A program made the translations under genes and the position numbers. From an uncultured Sphingomonadaceae bacterium (GTDB lineage: Bacteria; Pseudomonadota; Alphaproteobacteria; Sphingomonadales; Sphingomonadaceae): 64,000 bases of DNA. The notes below the pieces were generated by a model, which saw nothing but the letters and a program-made list of their open reading frames with translations, was not told the origin of the DNA and made no database searches. Location: the NCBI GenBank assembly GCA_947494305.1, contig CANLUL010000003.1, forward strand, positions 360,116-424,115. Direction: 5' to 3'. Every line of letters starts with the position of its first letter. Positions within the stretch are counted from its first letter, which is position 1. Below are positions 17,244-26,147 of this stretch, in pieces.

Positions 17244-18158
17244 ATGGACATTTATCTTCCTATCGCCGAAATTTCGGTCAATGCTTTTGTCATTGTGCTG
17301 CTTGGTGGTTTGGTGGGCATTCTATCTGGCATGTTTGGTGTTGGCGGCGGCTTTCTAACCACACCGTTGCTTATTTTTTATGGCATTCCGCCGACAGTGG
17401 CAGCAGCTTCCGCTTCCACCCAAGTTACCGGTGCCAGCATTTCCGGTGTGACCGCTCATATGCGTCGAAATGGCGTCGATTTTCGGATGGGTGCCGTTTT
17501 GGTTGTCGGCGGTATAATCGGTACGTTTCTCGGCACATTGTTGTTTCAGATTTTGAAGCAATGGGGGCAGATCGATACCGTAATCAACGTCCTCTATGTC
17601 CTTATGTTGGGCAGTATTGGCGGACTGATGGCGAAAGAATCTTGGGAAAGCGTACGCGCCTCACGAGCTGGGAAAGCCTTGCCAGCGCGCAAACGCAGGC
17701 ACCACCCGCTGGTGGCGAACTTACCGATGCGTTGGCGATTTTATCGATCTGGTCTCTATATATCACCCATTGCGCCGTTTGTGCTCGGCATCATCACAGG
17801 CATTTTGACGATGTTACTTGGGGTGGGCGGAGGCTTCATTATGGTTCCCGCCATGCTCTATCTGTTGGGCATGGGAGCTCAGGTTGTTGTAGGAACGTCT
17901 TTGTTCCAGATACTGTTCGTTACGATAGCGTCGACAATGATGCACAGCATGACCACGCGTGCAGTGGATATTGTTCTTGCCGCCCTATTGCTCGTTGGCA
18001 GCGTAACCGGTGCACAATTGGGGGCCAAATTTGCACAGCGCATGAAACCGGAATATCTGCGCTTGGCGCTGGCGGTCATGGTTTTACTCGTTGCGATACG
18101 TCTGGCATTGGGCCTCGGTTTTCAACCAGATGAGATTTTTACGGTGCAAGCGCTATGA
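17244..18158 (+). CDS. TauE/SafE family sulfite/organosulfonate exporter
   Basis: A 304-residue TauE/SafE (TSUP) membrane protein with about eight membrane helices. The two internally repeated glycine-rich signatures are GGLVGILSGMFGVGGGFLTTPLLIFYGIPP near residues 22-51 and GIITGILTMLLGVGGGFIMVPAMLYLLG in the second half. The family carries sulfite, sulfoacetate or related anions. Its stop overlaps the next gene's ATG by 4 bases, and that gene is TIGR02186, a partner repeatedly seen with this exporter. Substrate assignment would need experiment. Confidence 0.88.
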   Translation: MDIYLPIAEISVNAFVIVLLGGLVGILSGMFGVGGGFLTTPLLIFYGIPPTVAAASASTQVTGASISGVTAHMRRNGVDFRMGAVLVVGGIIGTFLGTLLFQILKQWGQIDTVINVLYVLMLGSIGGLMAKESWESVRASRAGKALPARKRRHHPLVANLPMRWRFYRSGLYISPIAPFVLGIITGILTMLLGVGGGFIMVPAMLYLLGMGAQVVVGTSLFQILFVTIASTMMHSMTTRAVDIVLAALLLVGSVTGAQLGAKFAQRMKPEYLRLALAVMVLLVAIRLALGLGFQPDEIFTVQAL

Positions 18159-18916
18159 TAGATTGGCGTAAAATTATTTTGTTGATCGGCGCATTGTTCA
18201 CGTTGTCAGCCAACACACCGACACTGGTACCCGACGTCTCACAGGATAGAGTCAGCATCAGGGGCGATTTTAACGGCGCACAATTATTGCTATTCGGGGC
18301 TATCACCTATCCACCGGGAACGCGCAATCGCGACAAAGCAGATATTGTGGTCGTTTTAAAAGGACCTACGCAGTCGATTGTAGTCCGGGAAAAGCAGCAG
18401 ATAGCTGGAATTTGGATCAACGCAGCCAGTAGTGAATTTCGATCGGCTCCTGGTTATTATGCCGTTGCATCATCACGTCCCATTGAGGAGATTGTGGATG
18501 ACAAGACCGCAGATATTTACGAACTAGGATTGGATCATCTTCAATTATCTCCTGCGGGGACTATCGATAGCGGAGAAATTAACCGATTTGTCGACGGACT
18601 GGTCGATTTGAATTCACGCGGCAGATTGTACAAGAATCTGCCCAACAGCGTCGAAATTGCAGGGGACGTGCTATACAAGGCACGGATTAATCTACCGGCC
18701 AGCGTGCCGATTGGCGAGTATACTGCCGAAACGTTTCTGATTATTGATGGCCGCGTTGAAGCTGCAGAGATTAAAGATATCACCATTGAGAAAAGTGGTT
18801 TTGGTCGATTCATCACAAATCTATCCCAAGAAAATGGGTTTTTCTATGGGTTGCTGGCGGTACTCATATCTGTTTTTCTGGGTTGGGTTGCCGGATATGC
18901 GTTCAGAAAAATTTAA
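18155..18916 (+). CDS. TIGR02186 family protein
   Basis: A 253-residue exported protein of the TIGR02186 family. It has an N-terminal signal (ILLIGALFTLSANT), a beta-rich domain with VSIRGDFNGAQLLLFGAITYPPG, and one C-terminal membrane helix (YGLLAVLISVFLGWVAGYAF), so most of the chain faces the periplasm. The family has no defined biochemical function, but it is habitually encoded next to a TauE/SafE exporter, and here the genes overlap in an ATGA arrangement. It is probably an accessory periplasmic subunit or sensor for that exporter; this is inference. Confidence 0.83.
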   Translation: MIDWRKIILLIGALFTLSANTPTLVPDVSQDRVSIRGDFNGAQLLLFGAITYPPGTRNRDKADIVVVLKGPTQSIVVREKQQIAGIWINAASSEFRSAPGYYAVASSRPIEEIVDDKTADIYELGLDHLQLSPAGTIDSGEINRFVDGLVDLNSRGRLYKNLPNSVEIAGDVLYKARINLPASVPIGEYTAETFLIIDGRVEAAEIKDITIEKSGFGRFITNLSQENGFFYGLLAVLISVFLGWVAGYAFRKI

Positions 18917-19014
18917 AACCATGATCGGCTCTCGTTGATTTCTGCTCCAGTAAGACTTTCTTAACCATAAAACTTTAGTCCCAATGCAGAGAAATAGCAC
19001 AGGACTATCGCAAC

Positions 19015-20715
19015 ATGTCGGATATGGGTTCCCACAATTTTCCAGCGGCGCGGCCGCTCCCTTCTGTTGAAGGGGCAACTAGCTCATCACAAGGAGGTAG
19101 CAAGCCGCAACGTGCCGAAGGGCATAAAATTGGTGAAGTGGTGGAAATCGCAGGATCCGGTTCCCGGATTATTTTGGATTGCAACATATTGGCCGGCCTA
19201 TTGGAACATGCTGACCCGACCATACAAATGGCTGGACAAGTGGGCAGCCAAGTCAAAATTCGCGTTGGTCAAACATGGTTGCTGGCCAATATTCGTACCC
19301 AAAAACTGCATGAAAATCATGCCGGTGTGATTATGGCAGCGATCGATTTTCTGGGCGAGGGTGACGAAGAGCGCCTTACCGGCCATATCTATAACTTCCG
19401 CCGCGGTGTTACTCGCTATCCAACGCCGGGTTCTGTTGTTTATGCTGTGACCACAGCTGATTTGAAACAGGTTTATGCATCTGATGGCCGTGCCAATATC
19501 GAAATTGGAACAGTCTACCCGACCGACGATATTCGCGGCGCGCTTTATGTCGATTCCATGTTGGGCAAGCACTTCGCTCTCCTGGGTTCTACTGGTACTG
19601 GTAAGTCGACCTCCGCTGCCTTGATTTTGCACAAGATTTGCGATCTCGCGCCTGAGGGTCACATATTGATGATCGATCCCCATGGCGAATATTCTGCCGC
19701 ATTCAAAAGCAATGGTAAGTTGTTTGATGTGAACAACCTAAATCTGCCTTATTGGTTGATGAATTTCAAAGAACATTGTGAGGTGTTTGTTCAATCAACG
19801 GGTGATGACAAGCAAACGGATTGCGACATTCTCGCCAAATGTTTGCTTGAAGCTAAGAAGAAAAACCAGGCTGCAGCTGGCGTCGCCAAACTGACGGTAG
19901 ATTCTCCCGTTCCTTATCTGCTGTCCGATCTGACCACGATCATCCAAAATGAAATGGGTAAACTCGATAAGGCAACCAACAGTGCGCCCTTTATGCGCCT
20001 CAAAACCAAGATCGACGAAATCAAGTCGGATCCGCGTTATGGATTCATGTTCTCTGGCATGCTGGTCGGCGACACGATGGCATCTTTTCTCTCGAAAATT
20101 TTCCGATTGCCGGCCGATGGAAAGCCAATCTCGATCATTGATGTATCGGCTATGCCATCCGAAATTACGCCAACCGTTGTGGCGGTGCTTAGCCGGTTGG
20201 TATTTGACTATTCCATCTGGGCAAAATCCGAACCGAAACGCCCGATCCTTTTGGTTTGCGAAGAAGCGCACCGCTATATCCCGAATGATGATATCGCCGG
20301 TGAAAGTGCGGTTCGCGATATGCTGAGTCGGATTGCCAAAGAGGGTCGTAAATATGGTGTATCGCTTGGTTTGATTACACAGCGCCCATCCGATTTGGCC
20401 GAAGGCGTTCTGTCACAGTGCGGTACTATTCTATCCATGCGATTAAACAACGACCGTGACCAAGCCTTTGTGAAGGCAGCAATGCCAGAAGGTGCGCGTG
20501 GTTTTCTTGATTCTATTCCGGCGCTACGCAATCGCGAGATTATCTGTTGCGGCGAGGGTGTGGCTATCCCTATCCGTGTCTCTCTCGATACGCTGGTTGA
20601 AGAGCGCCGTCCGGCATCCGAAGATCCTATTTTCTCCGATCTGTGGCGCGAGCATGGCGGCGAAGAAGAGATTATCGACCGTGTCGTTAAACGCTGGAGA
20701 AATCAGGGTCGCTAG
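19015..20715 (+). CDS. HerA/FtsK-like DUF87 ATPase
   Basis: A 566-residue P-loop ATPase of the HerA (DUF87) group. An N-terminal beta-barrel (HAS-barrel-like, about residues 40-150) precedes the motor. The Walker A motif GSTGTGKSTS lies near 190, and MIDPHGEYSAAF is the usual HerA segment after it. Walker B is ILLVCEEAHRYIP near 410, followed by the sensor/arginine region GRKYGVSLGLITQRPSDL. HerA helicases pump DNA, typically as hexamers with the nuclease NurA or other effectors. No nuclease, Sir2 or DUF4297 gene adjoins it, so it may act alone or with a distant partner. AGGA lies 9 bases before the ATG. Confidence 0.87.
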   Translation: MSDMGSHNFPAARPLPSVEGATSSSQGGSKPQRAEGHKIGEVVEIAGSGSRIILDCNILAGLLEHADPTIQMAGQVGSQVKIRVGQTWLLANIRTQKLHENHAGVIMAAIDFLGEGDEERLTGHIYNFRRGVTRYPTPGSVVYAVTTADLKQVYASDGRANIEIGTVYPTDDIRGALYVDSMLGKHFALLGSTGTGKSTSAALILHKICDLAPEGHILMIDPHGEYSAAFKSNGKLFDVNNLNLPYWLMNFKEHCEVFVQSTGDDKQTDCDILAKCLLEAKKKNQAAAGVAKLTVDSPVPYLLSDLTTIIQNEMGKLDKATNSAPFMRLKTKIDEIKSDPRYGFMFSGMLVGDTMASFLSKIFRLPADGKPISIIDVSAMPSEITPTVVAVLSRLVFDYSIWAKSEPKRPILLVCEEAHRYIPNDDIAGESAVRDMLSRIAKEGRKYGVSLGLITQRPSDLAEGVLSQCGTILSMRLNNDRDQAFVKAAMPEGARGFLDSIPALRNREIICCGEGVAIPIRVSLDTLVEERRPASEDPIFSDLWREHGGEEEIIDRVVKRWRNQGR

Positions 20716-20984
20716 CCGCCTTTAATTTCCAACAACTTATACAAATTATACACATAACGGCTCTGCAGTTTGGAGCGCCCCTGCGGGCAAAAAAGACACT
20801 GGGATTTCTTCAGGAATCGTGATGCATTTGGCATGATGCTCATGTGATCCGATGTAGGAAAGCCATTTCGTTGATCAATTCAAATATGTCGTTAGTCGAT
20901 CCTTCGTAGCAGTTTTAATCATAACGATTACATCTGTAGTCAGTGTTCGGGCATAGGCCTGATCGACGTGGATGGAGAATTGAT

Positions 20985-21416
20985 ATGAACAAGGATAAAC
21001 TGGTTGAGGGCGTTGCAATTTTGGGCCTGATGGTCGCTACCATGGTCCCCTTTGCTGCGAGCAATGCTCATGACGGCAAGCATAAATTTGACCAGAAGTG
21101 GAGCGAAGACCTAGCCGAAAAAATTGAGGCCAAAGTGTATGCCGGTCTAAAAAAGGGTGCGGTTGGTTTGGAGAAAGGGGCAGAAAAAATGCTCAGGGGT
21201 GCCGACAAGATGGAAGCGTATGCAGATCGATTGGAACGCGATTCCGAATTTCGCGAAAGCGAATCCGCACGGCGCGACAGTTGGGGCGATGGTCGTTTGA
21301 CAGCGGATGAACTTTTAGAAAAGGTTCCCGAATTTCGGCGCGGTGCAGAAGAGATGCGCGAAGGTGCTGCTGAGATGCGCAAGGCTGCCGAAGAAATGCG
21401 TAGCGGCAGCTCGTGA
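20985..21416 (+). CDS. Small exported protein with helical 7-residue repeats
   Basis: A 143-residue protein with a signal peptide (VAILGLMVATMVPFAASNAHD, cleavage probably after SNA). The mature part is highly charged and helical, built from 7-residue units of the form G-A-E-x-M-R-x. These are clear near the middle (KGAEKMLRGADKMEAYADRLE) and at the C-terminus, where three units run back to back. Such spacing predicts an amphipathic helix or coiled coil in the periplasm. I do not recognise a family. ATG 20985 has GGAGA 6 bases upstream; upstream codons from 20943 look non-coding. It is monocistronic between the HerA gene and the repeat/pseudogene region. Confidence 0.72.
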   Translation: MNKDKLVEGVAILGLMVATMVPFAASNAHDGKHKFDQKWSEDLAEKIEAKVYAGLKKGAVGLEKGAEKMLRGADKMEAYADRLERDSEFRESESARRDSWGDGRLTADELLEKVPEFRRGAEEMREGAAEMRKAAEEMRSGSS

Positions 21417-21423
21417 TCTACCG

Positions 21424-21467
21424 AAATATTTTGCGCTAAGCGCGCTAAGATTTTCAAGAGATTAGTC
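21424..21467 (+). repeat. Repeat unit 1 of an inverted-repeat doublet
   Basis: The first of four related units of about 44 bases containing a TTTGCGC..AAGCGCGCTAAG-type core, a following TTTTCAAGAG and ATTAGTC. With unit 2 (opposite orientation, 21511-21554) it forms a long imperfect hairpin upstream of the broken GxxExxY gene. Confidence 0.7.
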
Positions 21468-21510
21468 CATCCGGTTATGTTGGTATTGATCAACAATGCT
21501 TGGCACTTGA

Positions 21511-21554
21511 GGCCAAACTTTTAGAAATCTTTGCGCACTTTGCGCGAAATTTTT
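21511..21554 (-). repeat. Repeat unit 2, inverted relative to unit 1
   Basis: Read on the minus strand this unit shows AATTTCGCGCAAAGTGCGCA, then AAGATTTCTAAAAG, aligning with unit 1 with several mismatches. It ends 11 bases before the start codon of the GxxExxY pseudogene, so the hairpin could affect that gene's transcription. Confidence 0.7.
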
Positions 21555-21565
21555 ACATTAATTAA

Positions 21566-21961
21566 ATGTCTGATCTCGAAGTACTTGCCAGCAAAGTCAT
21601 TGACACTGCTATGTCTGTTCACATTGATGTTGGACCCGGCTTACTGGAAACCGTTTACGAGCAACTGTTGTCCAACCGCCTACAAAAATGAGGAATGAAA
21701 ACAGATCGGCAAATTCCGGTTGGTGGAAGAATTGATGGGCTTAACTTCCCTGATGCCTTTCGCGCTGACATTCTTGTTGAAGACAATCTATTGCTGGAGA
21801 TCAAGGCGGTATCGCGTCTTGCTCCTGTCCATACCCGTCAAACCCTAACCTATTTGAGGCTGATGAAACTGCCGCTTGGGCTGTTGATTAACTTTGGCGG
21901 TATAACTTTGAAAGAAGGTTTGAAACGTGTCGCTAACAACTATCGCTTAGATCGAAGTTAA
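21566..21961 (+). pseudogene. GxxExxY protein gene with in-frame TGA
   Basis: A GxxExxY family gene interrupted by one nonsense codon. The first 41 codons read MSDLEVLASKVIDTAMSVHI and include the name-giving motif in DVGPGLLETVYEQLL. TGA occupies 21689-21691, and the same frame then continues GMKTDRQIPVGGRIDGLNF through FRADILVEDNLLLEIKAVS, VHTRQTLTYLRLMKLPLGLLINFG and a stop at 21961. No frameshift is needed. The intact family usually has Arg at the interrupted place, so a single CGA-to-TGA change explains it. Internal restart at ATG 21695 would give an 88-residue fragment with no good ribosome site. The family function is not firmly known. The gene is flanked by inverted repeat doublets. 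Confidence 0.85.
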
Positions 21962-22017
21962 ATTCGCAAGTTTTCTTATGCAATCCGTACTACAGTCTAT
22001 CTGGCATTTTGGCGGAA

Positions 22018-22061
22018 CAGGTTTCGCGCAAAGCGCGCTAGGATTTCTAAGAGTTTAGTCT
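22018..22061 (+). repeat. Repeat unit 3 of an inverted-repeat doublet
   Basis: This 44-base unit starts CAGGTTTCGCGCAAAGCGCG and ends GTTTAGTCT. It matches the reverse complement of unit 4 at 37 of 44 positions by hand alignment, and it is the same family as units 1 and 2. Confidence 0.75.
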
Positions 22062-22100
22062 TAAACCTAGCATGGCAGTTTCAAACCATCTTGGACGCAT

Positions 22101-22144
22101 AGACCAATCTCTTGAAAACCTTAGCGCGCTTCGCGCGAAACCTG
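22101..22144 (-). repeat. Repeat unit 4, inverted relative to unit 3, next to valS stop
   Basis: On the minus strand this unit reads CAGGTTTCGCGCGAAGCGCG, then CTAAGGTTTTCAAGAG and ATTGGTCT. It ends one base from the valS stop codon (22146-22148). Together with unit 3 it makes a hairpin with a 39-base loop that could sit at the 3' end of the valS mRNA, although no U-tract terminator follows. Confidence 0.75.
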
Positions 22145-22145
22145 C

Positions 22146-24866
22146 CTAGCCCAATCGGTCGAGAGCTGCCTGCAACCGATCGACTTCAGCGGCTTTATCC
22201 GCCAAGTCTGTACGGGCTTTTTCGACGGCTTCCGGTTTGGCTTTCTCAACAAAATTCGCATTACTCAGGCGGCCTTCAAGCGATTTTGCTTCTTTGGAGA
22301 CGCCTTCGAGTGACTTGGTAAGTCGAGCTTTCTCGGCATCGATATCGATAGCACCAGCCAGTGGCAGGACATAAGTTGCGCCATCTATCACGAGCTGAGC
22401 AGACGGTCCCTCAGGAGCAGGATCAGCTGATATCGACTCCAAACGTCCAACGCGGTCCAGCGCAGGATTATGGCGCGCGACTTTTTCCATCAATGCACTA
22501 TCACCATCTCGGACATGCGCAGCCATTTTTGTGCCCGGCGGAATATTGAGTTCGACTTTGGTTGAACGCACTTCCGAAACCAGTTTAATCAGCCAATCTA
22601 TTTCAGATTTTGCTTCCGTATCGATCTCAGCTTTCGGATTTGGCCATTTGGCGACAATCAGGTCGTAATTGCGCGTGCCCATGCTGTGCCATAATTCTTC
22701 CGTGATAAACGGCATGAACGGGTGGAGCATCACAATGATCTGGTCGAGAACCCAGCCGGCAACGGCGCGGGTTTCATCGGCGGCGCTGGCGTCATCGCCT
22801 TGCAGCAATGGCTTGATGAGCTCCAGATACCAGTCGCAGAACCGGTCCCAGGTGAAGTGATAGATGGTGTTGGCCGCCGCATCAAAGCGCAGGTCTGTTA
22901 GCGCTTTATCCAAAGCCTGTTGCGTTTCTACAACCTCGGAAATGATCCACCGGTTGACGGGCAGGGTGGCTTTGGGCGCAGAGAGTGTTGTGCTCGCACC
23001 AATGCCGTTCACTTCACAGAAACGCGAGGCATTCCAAAGCTTGGTCGCAAAGTTGCGATAGCCTTCGACGCGTTTGTCATCCATCTTGATGTCGCGACCC
23101 TGACTTTCCATTGCGGCCATGAAGAAGCGCAGCGCATCAGCGCCGTATTGATCGATCAACCCCAGCGGATCGACGACATTGCCCTTCGACTTGGACATTT
23201 TCGAACCATCTTCGGCGCGTACCAGCCCGTGCAAATAGAGCCGTTTCCACGGTACGTCCTTCATAAACTGTATGCCCTGCATCGCCATCCGCGCGTCCCA
23301 GAAGAACAGGATGTCAAAGCCGGAAATCAGCAGGTCATTGGGATAATGGCGCTTTAGGTCATCGGTTTCTTCTGGCCATCCGAGCGTGCCAAACGGCCAC
23401 AGGGCAGAAGAGAACCATGTATCGAGCACATCTTCGTCGCGGGTAAGATTAACACCTTCACCCGCCTTTTTTTGGGCCGCTGCCTCATCCTCAGCCACAA
23501 AGATATTGCCATCATCATCAAACCAGGCCGGAATCCGGTGCCCCCACCAAAGCTGGCGTGACACGCACCAGGGCTGGATATTCTCCATCCAGTTGAACCA
23601 GGTTTTTTCCCAGGTCTTGGGTACGATCTCAATATCACCTTCGCGAACCGCCTTGATCGCTGGTTGTGCCAGCGTCTCCGCATCAACATACCATTGATCA
23701 GTCAGCCATGGCTCAATCACCACACCCCCGCGATCGCCAAAGGGCGTTGCGATGGTGCGCGGTTCGGCATCGTGCTCGACTTCTTCGCCGTCTTTGTTTT
23801 TGGACACGTGTGGGATCAATAGGCCGAGTTCCTTGAGCTGCTTAACAACCAGCTCACGCGCGCCGTTGACGCCGTCTTTTTTAAACCTGTGCAGTCCGAT
23901 ATATTCTTCCGGCACCAGCCCGTCTGCCGTTTGGCAGATATTGGCCTCACCATCGAGCATATTGAGCATATCTGCCGGGACCATCCCGGCGCGTTTGCCA
24001 ACCTCGAAATCGTTGAAATCATGCCCGGGGGTGATTTTCACCGCACCGCTGCCCAGTTCGGGGTCGGCATGCTCGTCGGCAACGATTTTAAATCTCCGCC
24101 CGGTGATCGGTTGCAGGATTTCCTTACCGATCACGTTCTTGTAGCGATCGTCGGAAGGATGCACTGCCACCGCCATATCGGCGAGCATGGTCTCGGGACG
24201 AGTGGTCGCGATTTCGATATAATCACGACCATCATCCAGCTTGGCGCCATCAGCCAGCGGATATTTGAAGTGCCAGAAACTGCCCTTCATATCCGTGGTC
24301 TCAACTTCCAGATCGGAAATCGCGGTCTTCAATGCCGGATCCCAATTCACCAGCCGCTTGTCGCGGTAAATCAGGCCGTCATTGTAAAGATCCACAAACA
24401 CTTTCAGCACGGCTTCGTTCATGCCTTCGTCCATGGTGAAGCGTTCGTTCGCCCAATCCATTGAGCAGCCCAGTCGGCGGAGCTGTCTGGTGATCGTGCC
24501 GCCGCTTTCCTCTTTCCACTGCCAGACTTTTTCGACAAATTCCTCGCGGGTGAAATCGGTGCGCTTCTGCTGGCGCTCGTTCATCTGGCGCTCGACGACC
24601 ATCTGTGTGGCGATACCGGCGTGGTCCATGCCGACGACCCAAAGCGCATCCTTGCCCTTCAACCGTTCATGACGGATGATAATGTCCTGCAGCGTGTTAT
24701 CCAGCGCATGGCCGATATGCAGTGATCCGGTGACATTGGGCGGCGGATTAACAATCGTATAGGGCTCCGCATCCTTCCGCTCAGGACGGAACAATCCCTT
24801 GGTCTCCCAATGCTCATACCAGCGCGCTTCGATGGCGGCGGGGTCGAAATTTTTGTCTAATGTCAT
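22146..24866 (-). CDS. valS: Valyl-tRNA synthetase
   Basis: A 906-residue class Ia synthetase that charges tRNA-Val. The HIGH motif (HIGH, residues 50-53) sits in [18 protein letters not shown] and the KMSKS motif ([15 protein letters not shown]) near residue 554. Between them lies the editing domain ([18 protein letters not shown]). The C-terminal anticodon-binding domain is followed by a coiled-coil arm rich in Lys, Ala and Glu (about 840-906). The length is normal for bacterial ValS and the gene is intact. It is monocistronic here, with a strong hairpin repeat about 60 bases upstream of the start and repeat unit 4 at its 3' end. Confidence 0.97.
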   Translation of the reverse strand: MTLDKNFDPAAIEARWYEHWETKGLFRPERKDAEPYTIVNPPPNVTGSLHIGHALDNTLQDIIIRHERLKGKDALWVVGMDHAGIATQMVVERQMNERQQKRTDFTREEFVEKVWQWKEESGGTITRQLRRLGCSMDWANERFTMDEGMNEAVLKVFVDLYNDGLIYRDKRLVNWDPALKTAISDLEVETTDMKGSFWHFKYPLADGAKLDDGRDYIEIATTRPETMLADMAVAVHPSDDRYKNVIGKEILQPITGRRFKIVADEHADPELGSGAVKITPGHDFNDFEVGKRAGMVPADMLNMLDGEANICQTADGLVPEEYIGLHRFKKDGVNGARELVVKQLKELGLLIPHVSKNKDGEEVEHDAEPRTIATPFGDRGGVVIEPWLTDQWYVDAETLAQPAIKAVREGDIEIVPKTWEKTWFNWMENIQPWCVSRQLWWGHRIPAWFDDDGNIFVAEDEAAAQKKAGEGVNLTRDEDVLDTWFSSALWPFGTLGWPEETDDLKRHYPNDLLISGFDILFFWDARMAMQGIQFMKDVPWKRLYLHGLVRAEDGSKMSKSKGNVVDPLGLIDQYGADALRFFMAAMESQGRDIKMDDKRVEGYRNFATKLWNASRFCEVNGIGASTTLSAPKATLPVNRWIISEVVETQQALDKALTDLRFDAAANTIYHFTWDRFCDWYLELIKPLLQGDDASAADETRAVAGWVLDQIIVMLHPFMPFITEELWHSMGTRNYDLIVAKWPNPKAEIDTEAKSEIDWLIKLVSEVRSTKVELNIPPGTKMAAHVRDGDSALMEKVARHNPALDRVGRLESISADPAPEGPSAQLVIDGATYVLPLAGAIDIDAEKARLTKSLEGVSKEAKSLEGRLSNANFVEKAKPEAVEKARTDLADKAAEVDRLQAALDRLG

Positions 24867-24928
24867 GCGCTGCCTTTGCCAGTGGATCTCAAAGGAAACA
24901 ACACCCTAATCACGCACTAATCATAATC

Positions 24929-24991
24929 CTGAACTTGATTCGAGATCTCCAGCGTTTCCGTATGGCTTGGGAGATGTTGAATCAAGTTCAG
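24929..24991. repeat. Hairpin repeat with CTGAACTTGATTC arms
   Basis: Two 13-base perfect arms (24929-24941 and 24979-24991), extended to 22 bases with two mismatches, surround a loop of 19 bases. Sequences with the CTGAACTTGATTC / GAATCAAGTTCAG signature are familiar as dispersed intergenic repeats of sphingomonads and relatives (recalled, not searched). It lies between valS and the acyltransferase gene, which diverge. Confidence 0.75.
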
Positions 24992-25106
24992 CACGACCAG
25001 AGGACGTTAAACTGCCTAGTGTTTTACAAACAATATGTGTTTGGAATTCTGGTCACCCAATGAACGTCATGTAATTAAATATAAACCAAATATTGATATC
25101 GAACCG

Positions 25107-26105
25107 ATGTTTAAAAAGGCGTGTTTGGTGCAGGAATTTACATCGATCCAGTATTTAAGGGCGATAGCAGCTCTGATGGTTGTTGGGCATCACTCCTTCA
25201 CAACCGGATTGGTTGATTTCAACGGCAATACGGCCTGGTTGGCGGGCGGCGTCGATATTTTCTTTGTAATTTCCGGTTTCATAATGGTCCAATCCACCAT
25301 TGGCAAAGGCTACTCGCCCACACAATTTTATGCACGGCGCATTATAAGAATTGTTCCGATCTACTGGATCGCGACAATGGCAATGATGATGACAATTCAA
25401 TGGGACTGGATTGAAGCCGCTAAGTCATTCTTGTTTATCCCATATCTCAATCCCCAATCGAATGCCTTCATGCCGTTGCTGCAGCCGGGCTGGACGCTGA
25501 ATTTTGAAATGTTTTTCTACTTGATATTTGGTCTGTCGCTTTTGTTGGCGGAAAGATTCCGGTTTTTTGCCGTTACGCTCTGTTTGACAGTGTTGGTTGT
25601 AGTCGGCCTTGCTTTTCAACCAACAGGCGTGGCTGGATACTATACGCGACCAATCCTCCTTGAATTTCTGCTGGGCATGGCGATTGCCCGTTTCGGTATC
25701 AGACTGCCGTTTCTATTGGCGCCGGCGATGCTGTTCGCAATTCCATTTTTATGGTCTTGGATCGATGTTCGCGAGCTTTCAGTGGGAATACCGGCAGCAG
25801 TTATTGTTGCATCTCTACTTACCGTTGATCATCAGATTCCGAAGTTGCCTTTTCTTTTGTGGCTCGGGGATGCATCCTATTCGATTTACCTTTTCCATCT
25901 GCTCGCCCTGGGACTGGTTGGGGGACTGATCGTTACCGATGCTACACCGCCATTTTTGGTATTTTCCATAGCATTGAGCATGGCCGCTTTGATTGGTCTC
26001 GCTATTCACTATTCACTAGAGAAGCCCCTCAACAAGGGTTTGAAGAGATTATATGATCAACGTGTTGAAAGCCGACAAAAACAGCAATTGGCGATAAATA
26101 TCTAA
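25107..26105 (+). CDS. Acyltransferase 3 (OafA-like) membrane protein
   Basis: A membrane acyltransferase of the acyltransferase_3 family. It has about ten hydrophobic segments and the family opening SIQYLRAIAALMVVGHHSF, in which the His is the conserved active-site residue. It also shows GGVDIFFVISGFIMV, FYARRIIRIVPIYWIATM and PLLQPGWTLNFEMFFYLIFG. These enzymes O-acylate surface glycans or other carbohydrate acceptors at the inner membrane. The start is uncertain: ATG 25107, TTG 25125 or GTG 25128 all sit close to where homology begins, and the frame is open to 25035. It is single-gene and divergent from valS. The acceptor is unknown. Confidence 0.83.
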   Translation: MFKKACLVQEFTSIQYLRAIAALMVVGHHSFTTGLVDFNGNTAWLAGGVDIFFVISGFIMVQSTIGKGYSPTQFYARRIIRIVPIYWIATMAMMMTIQWDWIEAAKSFLFIPYLNPQSNAFMPLLQPGWTLNFEMFFYLIFGLSLLLAERFRFFAVTLCLTVLVVVGLAFQPTGVAGYYTRPILLEFLLGMAIARFGIRLPFLLAPAMLFAIPFLWSWIDVRELSVGIPAAVIVASLLTVDHQIPKLPFLLWLGDASYSIYLFHLLALGLVGGLIVTDATPPFLVFSIALSMAALIGLAIHYSLEKPLNKGLKRLYDQRVESRQKQQLAINI

Positions 26106-26147
26106 AACTGTTTTGGATGAATCTATCTGTTCTTGACTGATCAGTGT

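Noticed and set aside
20716..20942. Search for an RNA gene or operator between the HerA gene and the small exported protein
   Set aside because: Only a short direct repeat of TTATACA and a weak GCCC/GGGC stem were seen, neither convincing.
23889..24464. 191-codon plus-strand frame opposite valS
   Set aside because: Antisense shadow of valS with no recognisable motif or ribosome site.
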